Positions 1 through 7,855 of a stretch of DNA of 15,342 nt are shown one piece after another (position 1 is the first letter of the stretch; each line of letters opens with the position of its first letter). The translations under genes and the position numbers were made by a program. The DNA comes from Bacilli bacterium (lineage in GTDB: Bacteria > Bacillota_I > Bacilli_A > RF39 > UBA660), in contig CAAGQJ010000041.1 of the NCBI GenBank assembly GCA_900772095.1, forward strand, positions 1 through 15,342, read 5' to 3'. Below the pieces are notes generated by a model. The model was not told the origin of the DNA. It saw nothing but the letters and a program-made list of their open reading frames with translations, and searched no databases.

Positions 1-150
1 GCTACACCACTTCCTTCACTCCTACCTTTATGGTATCGGCTTGTGGTTCACTACACTTGGCGGTAAATACCTGTGGTCGGTTTATCTCCGACTGAATTAG
101 TGCCATGCCCGGCACACTATAAAAAGAACAGGTGTTAAACCGTTCTAGGG
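1..150 (+). other. Structured left-edge segment, possible 3' end of a TnpB/IS605-type element
   Basis: No intact gene is visible here. Three hairpins follow one another: GTCGG/CCGAC at 76-92 with a 7-nt loop; GTGCC/GGCAC at 100-115; and AGAAC+GGT/ACC+GTTCT at 125-146 with one bulged A. The third + frame is open from position 3 to a stop near 92. It ends in a Cys-Gly-rich tail (VNTCGRFISD) that loosely recalls the C-termini of IS200/IS605 TnpB proteins. Such elements carry folded omega-RNA and subterminal hairpins at this end. The hairpins are seen directly; the TnpB assignment is an inference from a short tail and could be wrong. A different structured RNA or a degraded insertion sequence would look similar. 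Confidence 0.3.
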
Positions 151-433
151 ATTTGCATACTGGATAAGTTAGTTGATCAATCTTATCGGAATAGCTACTC
201 TAATAATAAAAATACTCATGCAGCAATAGTAATGCTCTTAAAGATTATAATCTGTTGATGCCAAACGACAATACTGTTAAACATTGTATCTTGCTCTTTA
301 TGTGTACCCCTCTATATAACGAAACACTCAAAGGATGTTTTACAGTGAAGTAAAATAAAAATATAAAAAAATTAATGATTAATAGTGAGTTTATGGTAGA
401 ATTGAAGAAGAAAAGCACATGGCATGTAGCTTG
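151..433. other. AT-rich intergenic stretch without a recognisable gene
   Basis: Together with the preceding hairpins this leaves about 470 bases without a credible gene. A hydrophobic reading frame exists on the - strand (245-478), but it lacks a ribosome binding site and overlaps the promoter and start of the next gene. It is probably an artefact of AT richness. Nothing else is recognised. Confidence 0.5.
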
Positions 434-439
434 TATAAT
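434..439 (+). promoter_or_regulatory. Candidate -10 box for the nuclease-ATPase pair
   Basis: A perfect TATAAT lies 33 bases before the ATG at 472. No good -35 hexamer is seen at the expected 16-18 base spacing, so either the promoter is weak or activated, or the match is chance in AT-rich DNA. The AGGTGG ribosome binding site at 459-464 follows. Confidence 0.35.
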
Positions 440-471
440 TAAGAAAATCGGTATTAGTAGGTGGTAATGTA

Positions 472-1500
472 ATGTCATATGAAGTAAGATCGTCAGAGAA
501 GCTTAGAAAATCTGCTGCAGAAGGTGAAACAAAAGCATTGCTGTATTTAATGAATTATAGAGAAGATAGCACAAAAATGCACTTTTTTGTCGTTGATTTT
601 TTCAATGATATTACTGGAATGGACAGTGCTGCAAGAAAACTATGGGATGTTCAATCAAAAGCATCAAAAAATGGTAGTGCAAAAACTATTGGAAGAGAGT
701 TAGTTACACTTTACAAAAATTTCGTGAGTGATTTGCAATTTGTTGAATATATTATTTTTTTAGGTGGTGTACCTAATACTTTCAGAAAAGATTCTACTCA
801 ATCAGTATTTACAATAAATAATGTAAATAATACTGCATTAAGGAGTATAAAAGCTGGATTAGTTGATGAATGCAACAAAAAGGAATATATATCTGCTTCT
901 GACATTGATGATGATAAAATAGAGAACTTTCTAAAAGTGGTATGGTTTGTAATTGATGATAAAACGCCAGAGGAGTATATTAAAAAAATAATAGAAAAAC
1001 ATCCAGCAATTATTCCATCTGACACTGAACTACTATCTATATTTAATGAAATTAGAAATAAACAATCTGAAAAGAAAAATACATTAGTAGAGGGTGTTAT
1101 TATTGATAATGCAGATGAAGTATTATCATATGGCAGACATTTAACAACAAATGAAATAAGACTTCTGGTTATTCAAAGGATTCTAAATACAGATCCTTTA
1201 TCAGACGGTATCCCTCTTCCTTTTTTAGAAATATATACTAAATTTCCAAGTGAAAGGGCAAAAGATATGTTAGATAAGTGTAAGGCTTCTTTATGCCGAG
1301 CCTTATTTAATAAATCAGCTGCGCAGGGATTTTGGTCATTATTTGACAAAATATATTCTCTCATTATCGAAAAGCCAGATGAAACTATCGATCATATATA
1401 TAATAAAATCGATGATGAAATAATTGAACAGTGTCCTGACTTTGATGCACTATCTATTAAATATTTCATTGCAAAAACTAAGGAGGGAATTCAAAAATGA
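472..1500 (+). CDS. Putative PD-(D/E)XK nuclease component of a two-gene defence module
   Basis: A 342-aa soluble protein, not recognised by overall similarity. The N-terminus has the layout of Cap4/DUF4297- or Mrr-like nucleases. Near residue 19 an acidic residue lies in a helix (EGETKALLYL). A hydrophobic strand with acidic residues follows (FFVVDFFND, D42 and D46), then WDVQSKAS with Q61 and K63 as the QxK half of the motif. The rest is predicted helical, with no membrane segment. The start is supported by AGGTGG 7 bases before the ATG. The stop overlaps the next start by four bases (ATGA), so the two products are probably made in fixed ratio and form one complex. By analogy with Lamassu it could be the DNA-cutting effector released by the ATPase partner. 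The fold assignment is an inference; an ABC-three-component middle component is an alternative. Confidence 0.55.
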   Translation: MSYEVRSSEKLRKSAAEGETKALLYLMNYREDSTKMHFFVVDFFNDITGMDSAARKLWDVQSKASKNGSAKTIGRELVTLYKNFVSDLQFVEYIIFLGGVPNTFRKDSTQSVFTINNVNNTALRSIKAGLVDECNKKEYISASDIDDDKIENFLKVVWFVIDDKTPEEYIKKIIEKHPAIIPSDTELLSIFNEIRNKQSEKKNTLVEGVIIDNADEVLSYGRHLTTNEIRLLVIQRILNTDPLSDGIPLPFLEIYTKFPSERAKDMLDKCKASLCRALFNKSAAQGFWSLFDKIYSLIIEKPDETIDHIYNKIDDEIIEQCPDFDALSIKYFIAKTKEGIQK

Positions 1501-3107
1501 TAATAAAAACTATTGCTTTGGGAAACAATGAAGAATCATATATAGAAAAAAGAATTTCCGATGGAGTGAATATCATTTTGAGTGATGATAATAATAAGGG
1601 AAAAACCATTTTAATACAATCAATGCTTTATGCCATTGGTAATAAACCAATATTTCCTGATTCATTTGACTACAAAAACTATTATTATTACTTGAAATTT
1701 GAACAGAACGGTAAAGATTATGAGATTATCAGAAAAGGAGATTCGTTCATTGTTCAAACGGATAACGTATTACATATGCTTGATGGTATCTCAGAATTGA
1801 AACGTTATTGGACAAAGGAAATATTTGAGCTTCCAGAATTTCAATTTCGAGGAAAACAACATTTATCAGATTTGGAACTGTTTATTCAGTTATTTTTTGT
1901 TGGTCAAGATGCCAAAAACACCTCAAATATTTTCAATCCAGGATACTACCATAAAGATGATTTTAAAAATATGTTATTGTCCTATTCGGGTGTATCAGTT
2001 GAAAATATTTCATCTGATGATGAATATCGAATCAAAAGAGAACTGGAGTCATTACGTGCTGCAAGAAAAGATAAACTTGACTTATCTGATTTTTATAAAA
2101 GTCATTCAGCAGCAACAGAGTATATAAGTCATATTAAGGATAAAGATGCTTTTAATCAAAAAGTTGCTGATATTGAAAACACAACAGAAAAAATATCAAA
2201 ATTAAAAAAAGTTCGAAGTAAATCTGCTTCAAAAAGAGCTCTTTGGAATTCAACATTAAGAGAGCTTAATTCATTAAATCTCAATATTGAAGTTGGTGAA
2301 TTAAGGTGTATGGATTGTAATTCTACAAATATTGCCTATAAAGGACAGGGAAAAAATTCGTACTCCTTTGATGTATCCACACCAGAAATGAGAAAACACA
2401 TTATAGATTCTATAATGGAAAAAATAGATAACTATACTGAAGATATATCTCGTTATGATGCTGAAATTAATAAGTTTCAAATAGAGTTGAATCGTGTTAT
2501 GGAAGAAGATGATGTTACGATAGAAAACATTGTTGCTTTTAAGTCAGGCTTTACAAACATTAAAGAAATAGATTCAGCAATAGCAGAAATAGATAATCAG
2601 ATTACTAAACTTCAAGGAGAACTAGACTCTGGAGCTAAAATCTCAGAAGAAGCAAAAGAAAAAAGACAGAAATTCTTTCAAAAATTTATTGAAGATATGA
2701 ATACAATAAGTAATGTAATTGAAGGAACTACTGACAAAAAATACAATGATATTTTTACCAAAAAAGGTGCTGTTATATCTGGAAGTGAAGAAACAGTCTT
2801 TTATATATCTAAATTATTAGCTACATTTAGAGCTATTAAGCATGAATGTCCGATAATAATGGATTCATTTAGAGCAGAAGATTTATCAACAGAAAAGGAA
2901 AAACGTGCTTTAGATTTATTTATCAAATTGAATAAACAGTGTATCCTCACAACTACAATTAAAGACGAGGAAAAAGGAAAATATAATAGTTTTTCTCAAT
3001 TACATATTATTGATTATACAGAACATACTACAAACAAATTGTTGAGTCCTGATTATAATAGCGAATTCACATCAATATTAGGAACGATGAACATTCTTCT
3101 AAAATAA
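1497..3107 (+). CDS. SMC/Rad50/RecF-like ATPase of the same defence module
   Basis: A 536-aa protein with the ends of an ABC ATPase around a coiled coil. Residues 23-37 (GVNIILSDDNNKGKT) form a Walker A-like loop in which the usual first glycine is replaced. Coiled-coil-like stretches at about 175-240 and 300-400 flank a CxxC (C271, C274), as in a zinc hook or small zinc site. The C-terminal ATPase half holds a signature-like SGSEE (428-432), Walker B PIIMDSF with D456, and a following ILTTT strand. The position after Walker B Asp is Ser, not the usual Glu. AAGGAGGG lies 9 bases before the ATG, and the gene overlaps the upstream nuclease gene. The context suggests a DNA-sensing ATPase that controls the nuclease, as LmuB does in Lamassu, though this one is rather short. 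The family is clear in outline; the exact system name is not. Confidence 0.65.
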   Translation: MIIKTIALGNNEESYIEKRISDGVNIILSDDNNKGKTILIQSMLYAIGNKPIFPDSFDYKNYYYYLKFEQNGKDYEIIRKGDSFIVQTDNVLHMLDGISELKRYWTKEIFELPEFQFRGKQHLSDLELFIQLFFVGQDAKNTSNIFNPGYYHKDDFKNMLLSYSGVSVENISSDDEYRIKRELESLRAARKDKLDLSDFYKSHSAATEYISHIKDKDAFNQKVADIENTTEKISKLKKVRSKSASKRALWNSTLRELNSLNLNIEVGELRCMDCNSTNIAYKGQGKNSYSFDVSTPEMRKHIIDSIMEKIDNYTEDISRYDAEINKFQIELNRVMEEDDVTIENIVAFKSGFTNIKEIDSAIAEIDNQITKLQGELDSGAKISEEAKEKRQKFFQKFIEDMNTISNVIEGTTDKKYNDIFTKKGAVISGSEETVFYISKLLATFRAIKHECPIIMDSFRAEDLSTEKEKRALDLFIKLNKQCILTTTIKDEEKGKYNSFSQLHIIDYTEHTTNKLLSPDYNSEFTSILGTMNILLK

Positions 3108-3251
3108 TAAAAAATAACCGATTTAAAACTACTTTGACTACTTCATAGCGCTATTTTCACTTAATTCCTTACTTTATAACTTGCATTCAATTAGATTTTA
3201 AATCAGGAATACTTAAAGTAGCGTAAGCGTTAAATTAAATAGTACACTAAA

Positions 3252-3287
3252 AAGGACGATCAAGTCATATTCTGACTAATCGTCCTT
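3252..3287 (-). terminator. Hairpin terminator between convergent genes
   Basis: AAGGACGAT (3252-3260) pairs with ATCGTCCTT (3279-3287), and inside it AGTCA (3263-3267) pairs with TGACT (3273-3277) around a 5-nt loop. Read on the - strand it is followed by a short T run, so it fits the end of the hsdR transcript. It may also stop the converging + strand operon ending at 3107, for which no better terminator is seen in 3108-3251. Confidence 0.7.
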
Positions 3288-3366
3288 CATTTCAAAACTT
3301 TTTCATACAAATACTTACTCAGTAATGAAAGTAGCTTATCTTCTGAAGACTTCTCAGAAATTATAA

Positions 3367-6300
3367 CTACACTTCCATAACATTATCAGTCCAAAGCTCA
3401 CACTGACTAATAACTGTCTGAACTGCATCTTCCATCCCTTCTGGTGGATACTTATGCTTTTTTAATAGTTTTTTGATTAACATACGCATTCTAGCTCTTG
3501 CTGACTCTCTCTTTTGCCAATCAATTGTTTTATTTTTACGTAATGTTTCAGTCAATTCCTTTGTAATAGCAATGAGTTCTTCATTTTCATAAAAGTCTTT
3601 TATTGCTTGTGGTTTTGTTAATGCATCATAGAAGGCTAATTCATCAGAAGTAAGTCCTAATTTCTCACCCTCTTTTTGAGCTATTGTAATCTGCTTAGCA
3701 AGATTCAACATTTCTTCAATAACTTCTTCATTAGTAAGCATACCATTTAAATATGCATTAAGTGATTTTTGCATAATCTCACTAAACTTCTCAGATTTTA
3801 CAATATTCGTCTTTCGATAAATACTTACCTGATCAGCAATTAATTTCTTTAATAATTCTACTGCAAGATTCTTTTCTTTCATATTTGCTACTTCTTGTAA
3901 GAAAGTAGGATCAAAAATAGAGAATTCTTCTTTTACGTCAGAGAACAGATTAATTACTCCATCACTTTTAATACTATGCTTAAGTAATTCATTTATTCTT
4001 GCATTCATTTCTAGTAATGATATTTTCTTTCCTTCACCTGAATTAGTAAGTCTCAATACCAATACACGAACTGATTCAAAGAAAGCTGCTTCTATACGAT
4101 TATGTTCATCCACTAAAGACGAACATAAAGATAATGCCTGATGAAGTAATAGTGCTTCTTGAACAAATGAATTTTTATCTTCTACACGTTCTCTATCCAT
4201 AATGAAGTTAACTGCACCACTTATAGTCTTTGATCTTTCCAAATCTGTTCCTGTATGGAATTTAGAATAATCAAAACCATGGAGTTTATCCTGGCAGATT
4301 GATAGTTTTTCATAGAATTTTGGTAATGCAACTTTAGATACATCTGTATCACCATAATTCTTTTTATCTCTAGATGTATAGTCTTTCATCGCTCTCTTTA
4401 AAGCTGATGCAATACCTACATAATCTACTATTAATCCACCTTCTTTATCCTCAAAGACACGGTTTACTCGTGCAATTGCCTGCATCAAATTATGCCCAGA
4501 CATTGGTTTGTATACATACATAGTAGCTAGAGAAGGAACATCAAATCCTGTAAGCCACATATCAACTACAATAGCAATTTTTAAAGGACTGTCATTATCT
4601 TTAAACTTCTTTGCGAGTTTCTCTTTATGTCTCTTATTACCAATAATCCCGCGCCATTCCTCTGGGTCCTTGTTGCTGGAAGTCATGACCACTGCTACTT
4701 TTTCCGTCCACTGTGGACGTAACTCTAAAATTCTCTTATAGATTTTCATGGCAATAGTACGTGAATAAGCAACAATCATTGCTTTTCCTGTCAGTAAATT
4801 CTCTCTATTATTTTCATAATGATCTAAGATATCAGTTACAAGAGAATCAAGAGTATTATCATTACCAAGAATAGCTTCCATTCTACCAAGTTCTTTTTTA
4901 CTTCTTTCAATAACTTCTCTATCAGCATTTTCAGCCATAAGATCATATTCATCATCTATGAGCTTCAATGTTTCTTTATCAAGATTGAGTTTAATAACAC
5001 GACTTTCATAATAAACTGGACGTGTTGCACCATCTTCTACCGCTTGTGTCATATCATAGATATCTATGTAATCACCAAATACTTCACGTGTACTACGGTC
5101 TTTAGAAGAGATTGGTGTTCCAGTAAATCCAATATATGTTGCATTAGGCAGTGTATTTCTAATAGCACGTGCAACACCAATTTTAATTCTACCAGTTTTT
5201 GAATCTACTTTTTCTGTAAGACCATATTGACTACGATGTGCTTCATCAGCCATTACTACAATATTCTTTCTTTCTGAAATTGCTTCATGTGACTCCTCGA
5301 ACTTCTGCATTGTAGTAAAAATAATACCATTTACTTTTCTACCAGATAGTAATTTTTTTAAATTTTCTCTACTTTCTGCATGCAGTGGTTCTTGTCTTAA
5401 GAAATCTTTACACTTAGCAAATTGACCATACAACTGATCATCAAGATCATTTCTATCTGTTATGACAACTATTGTTGGACTATTCAAGGCTGATTGTAAT
5501 AAGTGTGCATAAAACACCATAGATAATGATTTACCACTACCCTGTGTATGCCAGAACACACCACCTTTTCCATCTGTAACAGTTGCATGCTTAGTAGACT
5601 CTATAGCTTTTTTTACGGCAAAATACTGATGATACCCTGCTAGAATCTTAAATGACTTTATTCCTTCATTAGAAAAACAAATAAAGTTTTTAATAATGTC
5701 AAGAAATCTATCTTTTATAAATATTCCTTCAAAGAAAGTATCAAATTGAGCATACTGTGTATTTTCATAACTACCATCTTTTGTTTTCCATTCCATAAAA
5801 CGATCTTCACCTGAAGTTATGGTACCTGCTTTAGTAGTTAATTGATCACTCATCACACATATAGCATTATACACAAACATTGAAGGAATCTCCTTCATAT
5901 AATTACGAAGTTGTCTATATGCTTCTGAAGCATCAGTTTCTTCTCTTGAGGGAGATTTTAACTCTACTAATACAATTGGCAAACCGTTTAAAAATAGTAT
6001 GATATCTGGTCTTTTCTTACTATTTTCAATAAAAGTCCATTGGTTAGCAATAATAAAGGAGTTATTATCAGGATTATTATAGTCAACTAAATAAACAATA
6101 GATGAAGACTCTTCACCATCAATTAAATATCGAACAGGAATACCATTTTGTAAGTAATCCATAAATACTGAATTCTTTTGTACTAGTTCACCATTCTCAA
6201 TATTCTTTAATTTGAATAATGCATCCTGAATAGCATCTTCAGGTAAATCTCTATTCAAGCGATACAATGAATCAATTAAGACATCATCATATAACGGACT

Positions 6301-6411
6301 ATAAAAATCCCTTTCTATATCAGGCCCATACACATACTCATAACCTAAATCATTTCTAAATAACTCGATAATTGAATTTTCATAATCAGCTTCCTTATAT
6401 AGCCCTGACAT
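3367..6411 (-). CDS. hsdR: Type I restriction enzyme subunit R (HsdR)
   Basis: The motor and nuclease subunit of the type I restriction complex; it translocates DNA and cuts it when the target is unmethylated. The 1014-aa protein has an N-terminal HsdR nuclease domain with D136...E150-x-K152 (PDIILF...VELKSPS). The superfamily 2 helicase core follows: Walker A TQGSGKS with K294, DEAH box at 389-392, and GFTGTP. The C-terminus resembles the DUF3387 domain of HsdR proteins (RARMRMLIKKLLKKHKYPP). The reading frame opens 15 bases earlier at a GTG, but that GTG lies inside the ribosome binding site. AGGAGG at 6418-6423 is ideally spaced for the ATG at 6411, so that start is chosen. It lies 18 bases after the AlbA_2-domain gene and is probably co-transcribed with it. 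The motifs appear intact, so the enzyme should be active. Confidence 0.95.
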   Translation of the reverse strand: MSGLYKEADYENSIIELFRNDLGYEYVYGPDIERDFYSPLYDDVLIDSLYRLNRDLPEDAIQDALFKLKNIENGELVQKNSVFMDYLQNGIPVRYLIDGEESSSIVYLVDYNNPDNNSFIIANQWTFIENSKKRPDIILFLNGLPIVLVELKSPSREETDASEAYRQLRNYMKEIPSMFVYNAICVMSDQLTTKAGTITSGEDRFMEWKTKDGSYENTQYAQFDTFFEGIFIKDRFLDIIKNFICFSNEGIKSFKILAGYHQYFAVKKAIESTKHATVTDGKGGVFWHTQGSGKSLSMVFYAHLLQSALNSPTIVVITDRNDLDDQLYGQFAKCKDFLRQEPLHAESRENLKKLLSGRKVNGIIFTTMQKFEESHEAISERKNIVVMADEAHRSQYGLTEKVDSKTGRIKIGVARAIRNTLPNATYIGFTGTPISSKDRSTREVFGDYIDIYDMTQAVEDGATRPVYYESRVIKLNLDKETLKLIDDEYDLMAENADREVIERSKKELGRMEAILGNDNTLDSLVTDILDHYENNRENLLTGKAMIVAYSRTIAMKIYKRILELRPQWTEKVAVVMTSSNKDPEEWRGIIGNKRHKEKLAKKFKDNDSPLKIAIVVDMWLTGFDVPSLATMYVYKPMSGHNLMQAIARVNRVFEDKEGGLIVDYVGIASALKRAMKDYTSRDKKNYGDTDVSKVALPKFYEKLSICQDKLHGFDYSKFHTGTDLERSKTISGAVNFIMDRERVEDKNSFVQEALLLHQALSLCSSLVDEHNRIEAAFFESVRVLVLRLTNSGEGKKISLLEMNARINELLKHSIKSDGVINLFSDVKEEFSIFDPTFLQEVANMKEKNLAVELLKKLIADQVSIYRKTNIVKSEKFSEIMQKSLNAYLNGMLTNEEVIEEMLNLAKQITIAQKEGEKLGLTSDELAFYDALTKPQAIKDFYENEELIAITKELTETLRKNKTIDWQKRESARARMRMLIKKLLKKHKYPPEGMEDAVQTVISQCELWTDNVMEV

Positions 6412-6429
6412 AATACCCCTCCTCACTCG

Positions 6430-7173
6430 TTATTCATGTTCTCTTTCAAAATGAATACGCCATAGTTTTTCTATTTCATTATAACTTGCACTTCTATCTT
6501 TAGGTGTATTTGTATCACCCACTCTTGTATATATAGTATTGTCCTTGATTCCACCATATCTTTCTATCAAATAATAAGGAACATGTTTTGCGGCTTTACA
6601 TTTTATAACCATGAGTTTTTTATATTTATGATAGATGTTTTTTATTTCAATCTCAGGTTTAAAGTCTCCTGCAAATTTTTTACTCTTTATAAAGTCATAT
6701 ATATTGTTTGATTTACAAGTTTCATCAATTCCAATTACTTCAAAATCATCCGTAACGCCAATTATTAAATAGGCATCTTTATTCTCAAGATTATTTGATA
6801 AACATATTATATCATAAAGTAAATCTTCATCTTTTTTATGAAATTGTCTTTTAAAATCATAATAATAGTCTTCTTTGCGGCTTCTTATCAAAGAAATTAT
6901 TTCTTCATTTAAAGGATCTACAACAAATTCCTTTGCCTTAATCCCATCAATAATCTCCTTTAGTCCATCTTTTTCTTCTTTATCAATTTTCCCATTAACA
7001 ACAGTATTTTTTACTTTATTGGAATCATAGATTGTTACACTAGCTCCACTGTTGTTGAATTTTAATTGCCAATTTAAGCCGTTGTTTTCTCTTTGAATGC
7101 AATCAGATATTTCATATCCAATTTTCTTTAATTGGTCTTTTATATATTCTATGTCTACAGTTATTTTAGTCAT
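6430..7173 (-). CDS. AlbA_2 (Schlafen-type) domain protein
   Basis: A 247-aa protein. Residues about 97-225 match the AlbA_2/Schlafen nucleic-acid-binding domain: EDYYYDFKRQF (101-111), DIICLSNN (121-128), YLIIGVTDDFEVIGID (135-150) and IYTRVGDTNTP (214-224). Many family members continue into a helicase or winged-helix region; this one stops after the domain. The first 90 residues form a separate region with a strand-rich VTIYDSNKVKNTVVNGK (46-62) whose fold I cannot name with certainty. The start has AAGGA about 10 bases before the ATG. It sits between the shuffling hsdS cassette and hsdR, so a role in restriction or its control is likely but unproven. AlbA_2 proteins are known from transcription regulators, tRNA-cutting Schlafen-like proteins and phage-defence genes, and the sequence does not tell which applies here. 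Confidence 0.75.
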   Translation of the reverse strand: MTKITVDIEYIKDQLKKIGYEISDCIQRENNGLNWQLKFNNSGASVTIYDSNKVKNTVVNGKIDKEEKDGLKEIIDGIKAKEFVVDPLNEEIISLIRSRKEDYYYDFKRQFHKKDEDLLYDIICLSNNLENKDAYLIIGVTDDFEVIGIDETCKSNNIYDFIKSKKFAGDFKPEIEIKNIYHKYKKLMVIKCKAAKHVPYYLIERYGGIKDNTIYTRVGDTNTPKDRSASYNEIEKLWRIHFEREHE

Positions 7174-7207
7174 AATAATCTTATCCTTTCGTTTTTATGA
7201 TTTGAAG

Positions 7208-7222
7208 ATAAACAATAATTTA
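7208..7222 (+). repeat. Inversion site A (15-bp core)
   Basis: ATAAACAATAATTTA reading + into the silent C-terminal half. It lies only 35 bases upstream (on the - strand) of the AlbA_2 gene start, so it also sits in that gene's promoter region. It is identical to the copy in the middle of the active hsdS. Confidence 0.85.
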
Positions 7223-7855
7223 CTTCAGCAACTACATGTACTCTATTTAAGGCTTTTTTGTAATTCTGCTATGGATACACCTCTTGGAGATGTTGTTGCT
7301 ACAACATCCGGAGGAACGCCTTCGCGGAAGCATGATGAATATTATTCTGACAGTTCAATTTGTTGGGTGAAATCCAAAGAACTGCTTGGAAATTATATTC
7401 ATGAAACTGAGGAGCATATTAACGATTTAGCAATAAAAAAATCATCTGTGAAACTTTTGCCAGAGCACAGTGTTTTGATTGCTATGTATGGCGCTACTGT
7501 GGGAGCATATGGTATTATTTCAAAACCGATGACCTGTAACCAAGCAGTCTGTGCACTTCTCTGTAACGAAAATTATCCATATACATACCTGTTTCAGATT
7601 GCATATGAGTCACAGCAAAAATTCATAAATCTTGCGGTAGGTTCTGCACAGCAGAATATAAGTCAAGTTTTAATAAAACAGCTAAACTTGCATAGTGATC
7701 TCAATATTATACAGAGATTTCACGACTTAGCACTGCCGATGCATCAAGAAATAGAATTCCTGCAAGCTGAAAATATACGCCTTTCCGACTTACGAGACAA
7801 CTTATTGCCTAAATTAATGTCTGGTGAACTTGATGTCTCTGATATAGTACTCTAA
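7208..7855 (+). pseudogene. Silent C-terminal half of hsdS (cassette C2)
   Basis: This 215-codon segment is the second half of an HsdS protein, opposite in direction to the other hsd genes. It starts with the central conserved region (INNNLLQQLHVLYLRLF, aligned with INNNLEQQALALFKQYF in the active gene). A target-recognition domain follows (SGGTPSRKHDEYYS..., ending VGSAQQNISQVLIKQL), then the helical tail LRDNLLPKLMSGELDVSD. Its frame stays open upstream into the antisense of the AlbA_2 gene by chance, and no ribosome binding site or start is credible, so it is a storage cassette. Inversion between 7208 and 10228 would place it behind N1; inversion between 7208 and 7875 would place it behind N2. 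It is marked as a pseudogene only because it is silent in this orientation. Confidence 0.85.

Noticed and set aside
245..478. Hydrophobic 77-aa reading frame on the - strand
   Set aside because: It has no ribosome binding site, overlaps the promoter and start of the + strand operon, and its Phe/Leu/Ile-rich composition is what AT-rich non-coding DNA gives.
3287..3380. Coding-like tail in another frame after the hsdR stop (ends YLYEKVLK)
   Set aside because: Considered as a frameshifted HsdR extension. HsdR already ends after its normal C-terminal domain at a usual length, and a 30-codon open stretch in AT-rich DNA is not significant.
6412..6426. GTG start for hsdR at 6426
   Set aside because: The GTG lies in the GAGGAGGGG ribosome binding site of the ATG at 6411.
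7097..7207. Upstream extension of the silent C-half reading frame with an ATG at 7097
   Set aside because: This part is the antisense of the AlbA_2 gene start, shows no HsdS similarity and lacks a ribosome binding site. HsdS homology begins at the inversion core.
7801..7855. Homologous C-terminal tails of the two hsdS C-halves as a second recombination site
   Set aside because: The proteins are alike (LLPKLMSGE), but the DNA of 7801-7850 and 9535-9600 differs at many third positions, so site-specific exchange there is unlikely.
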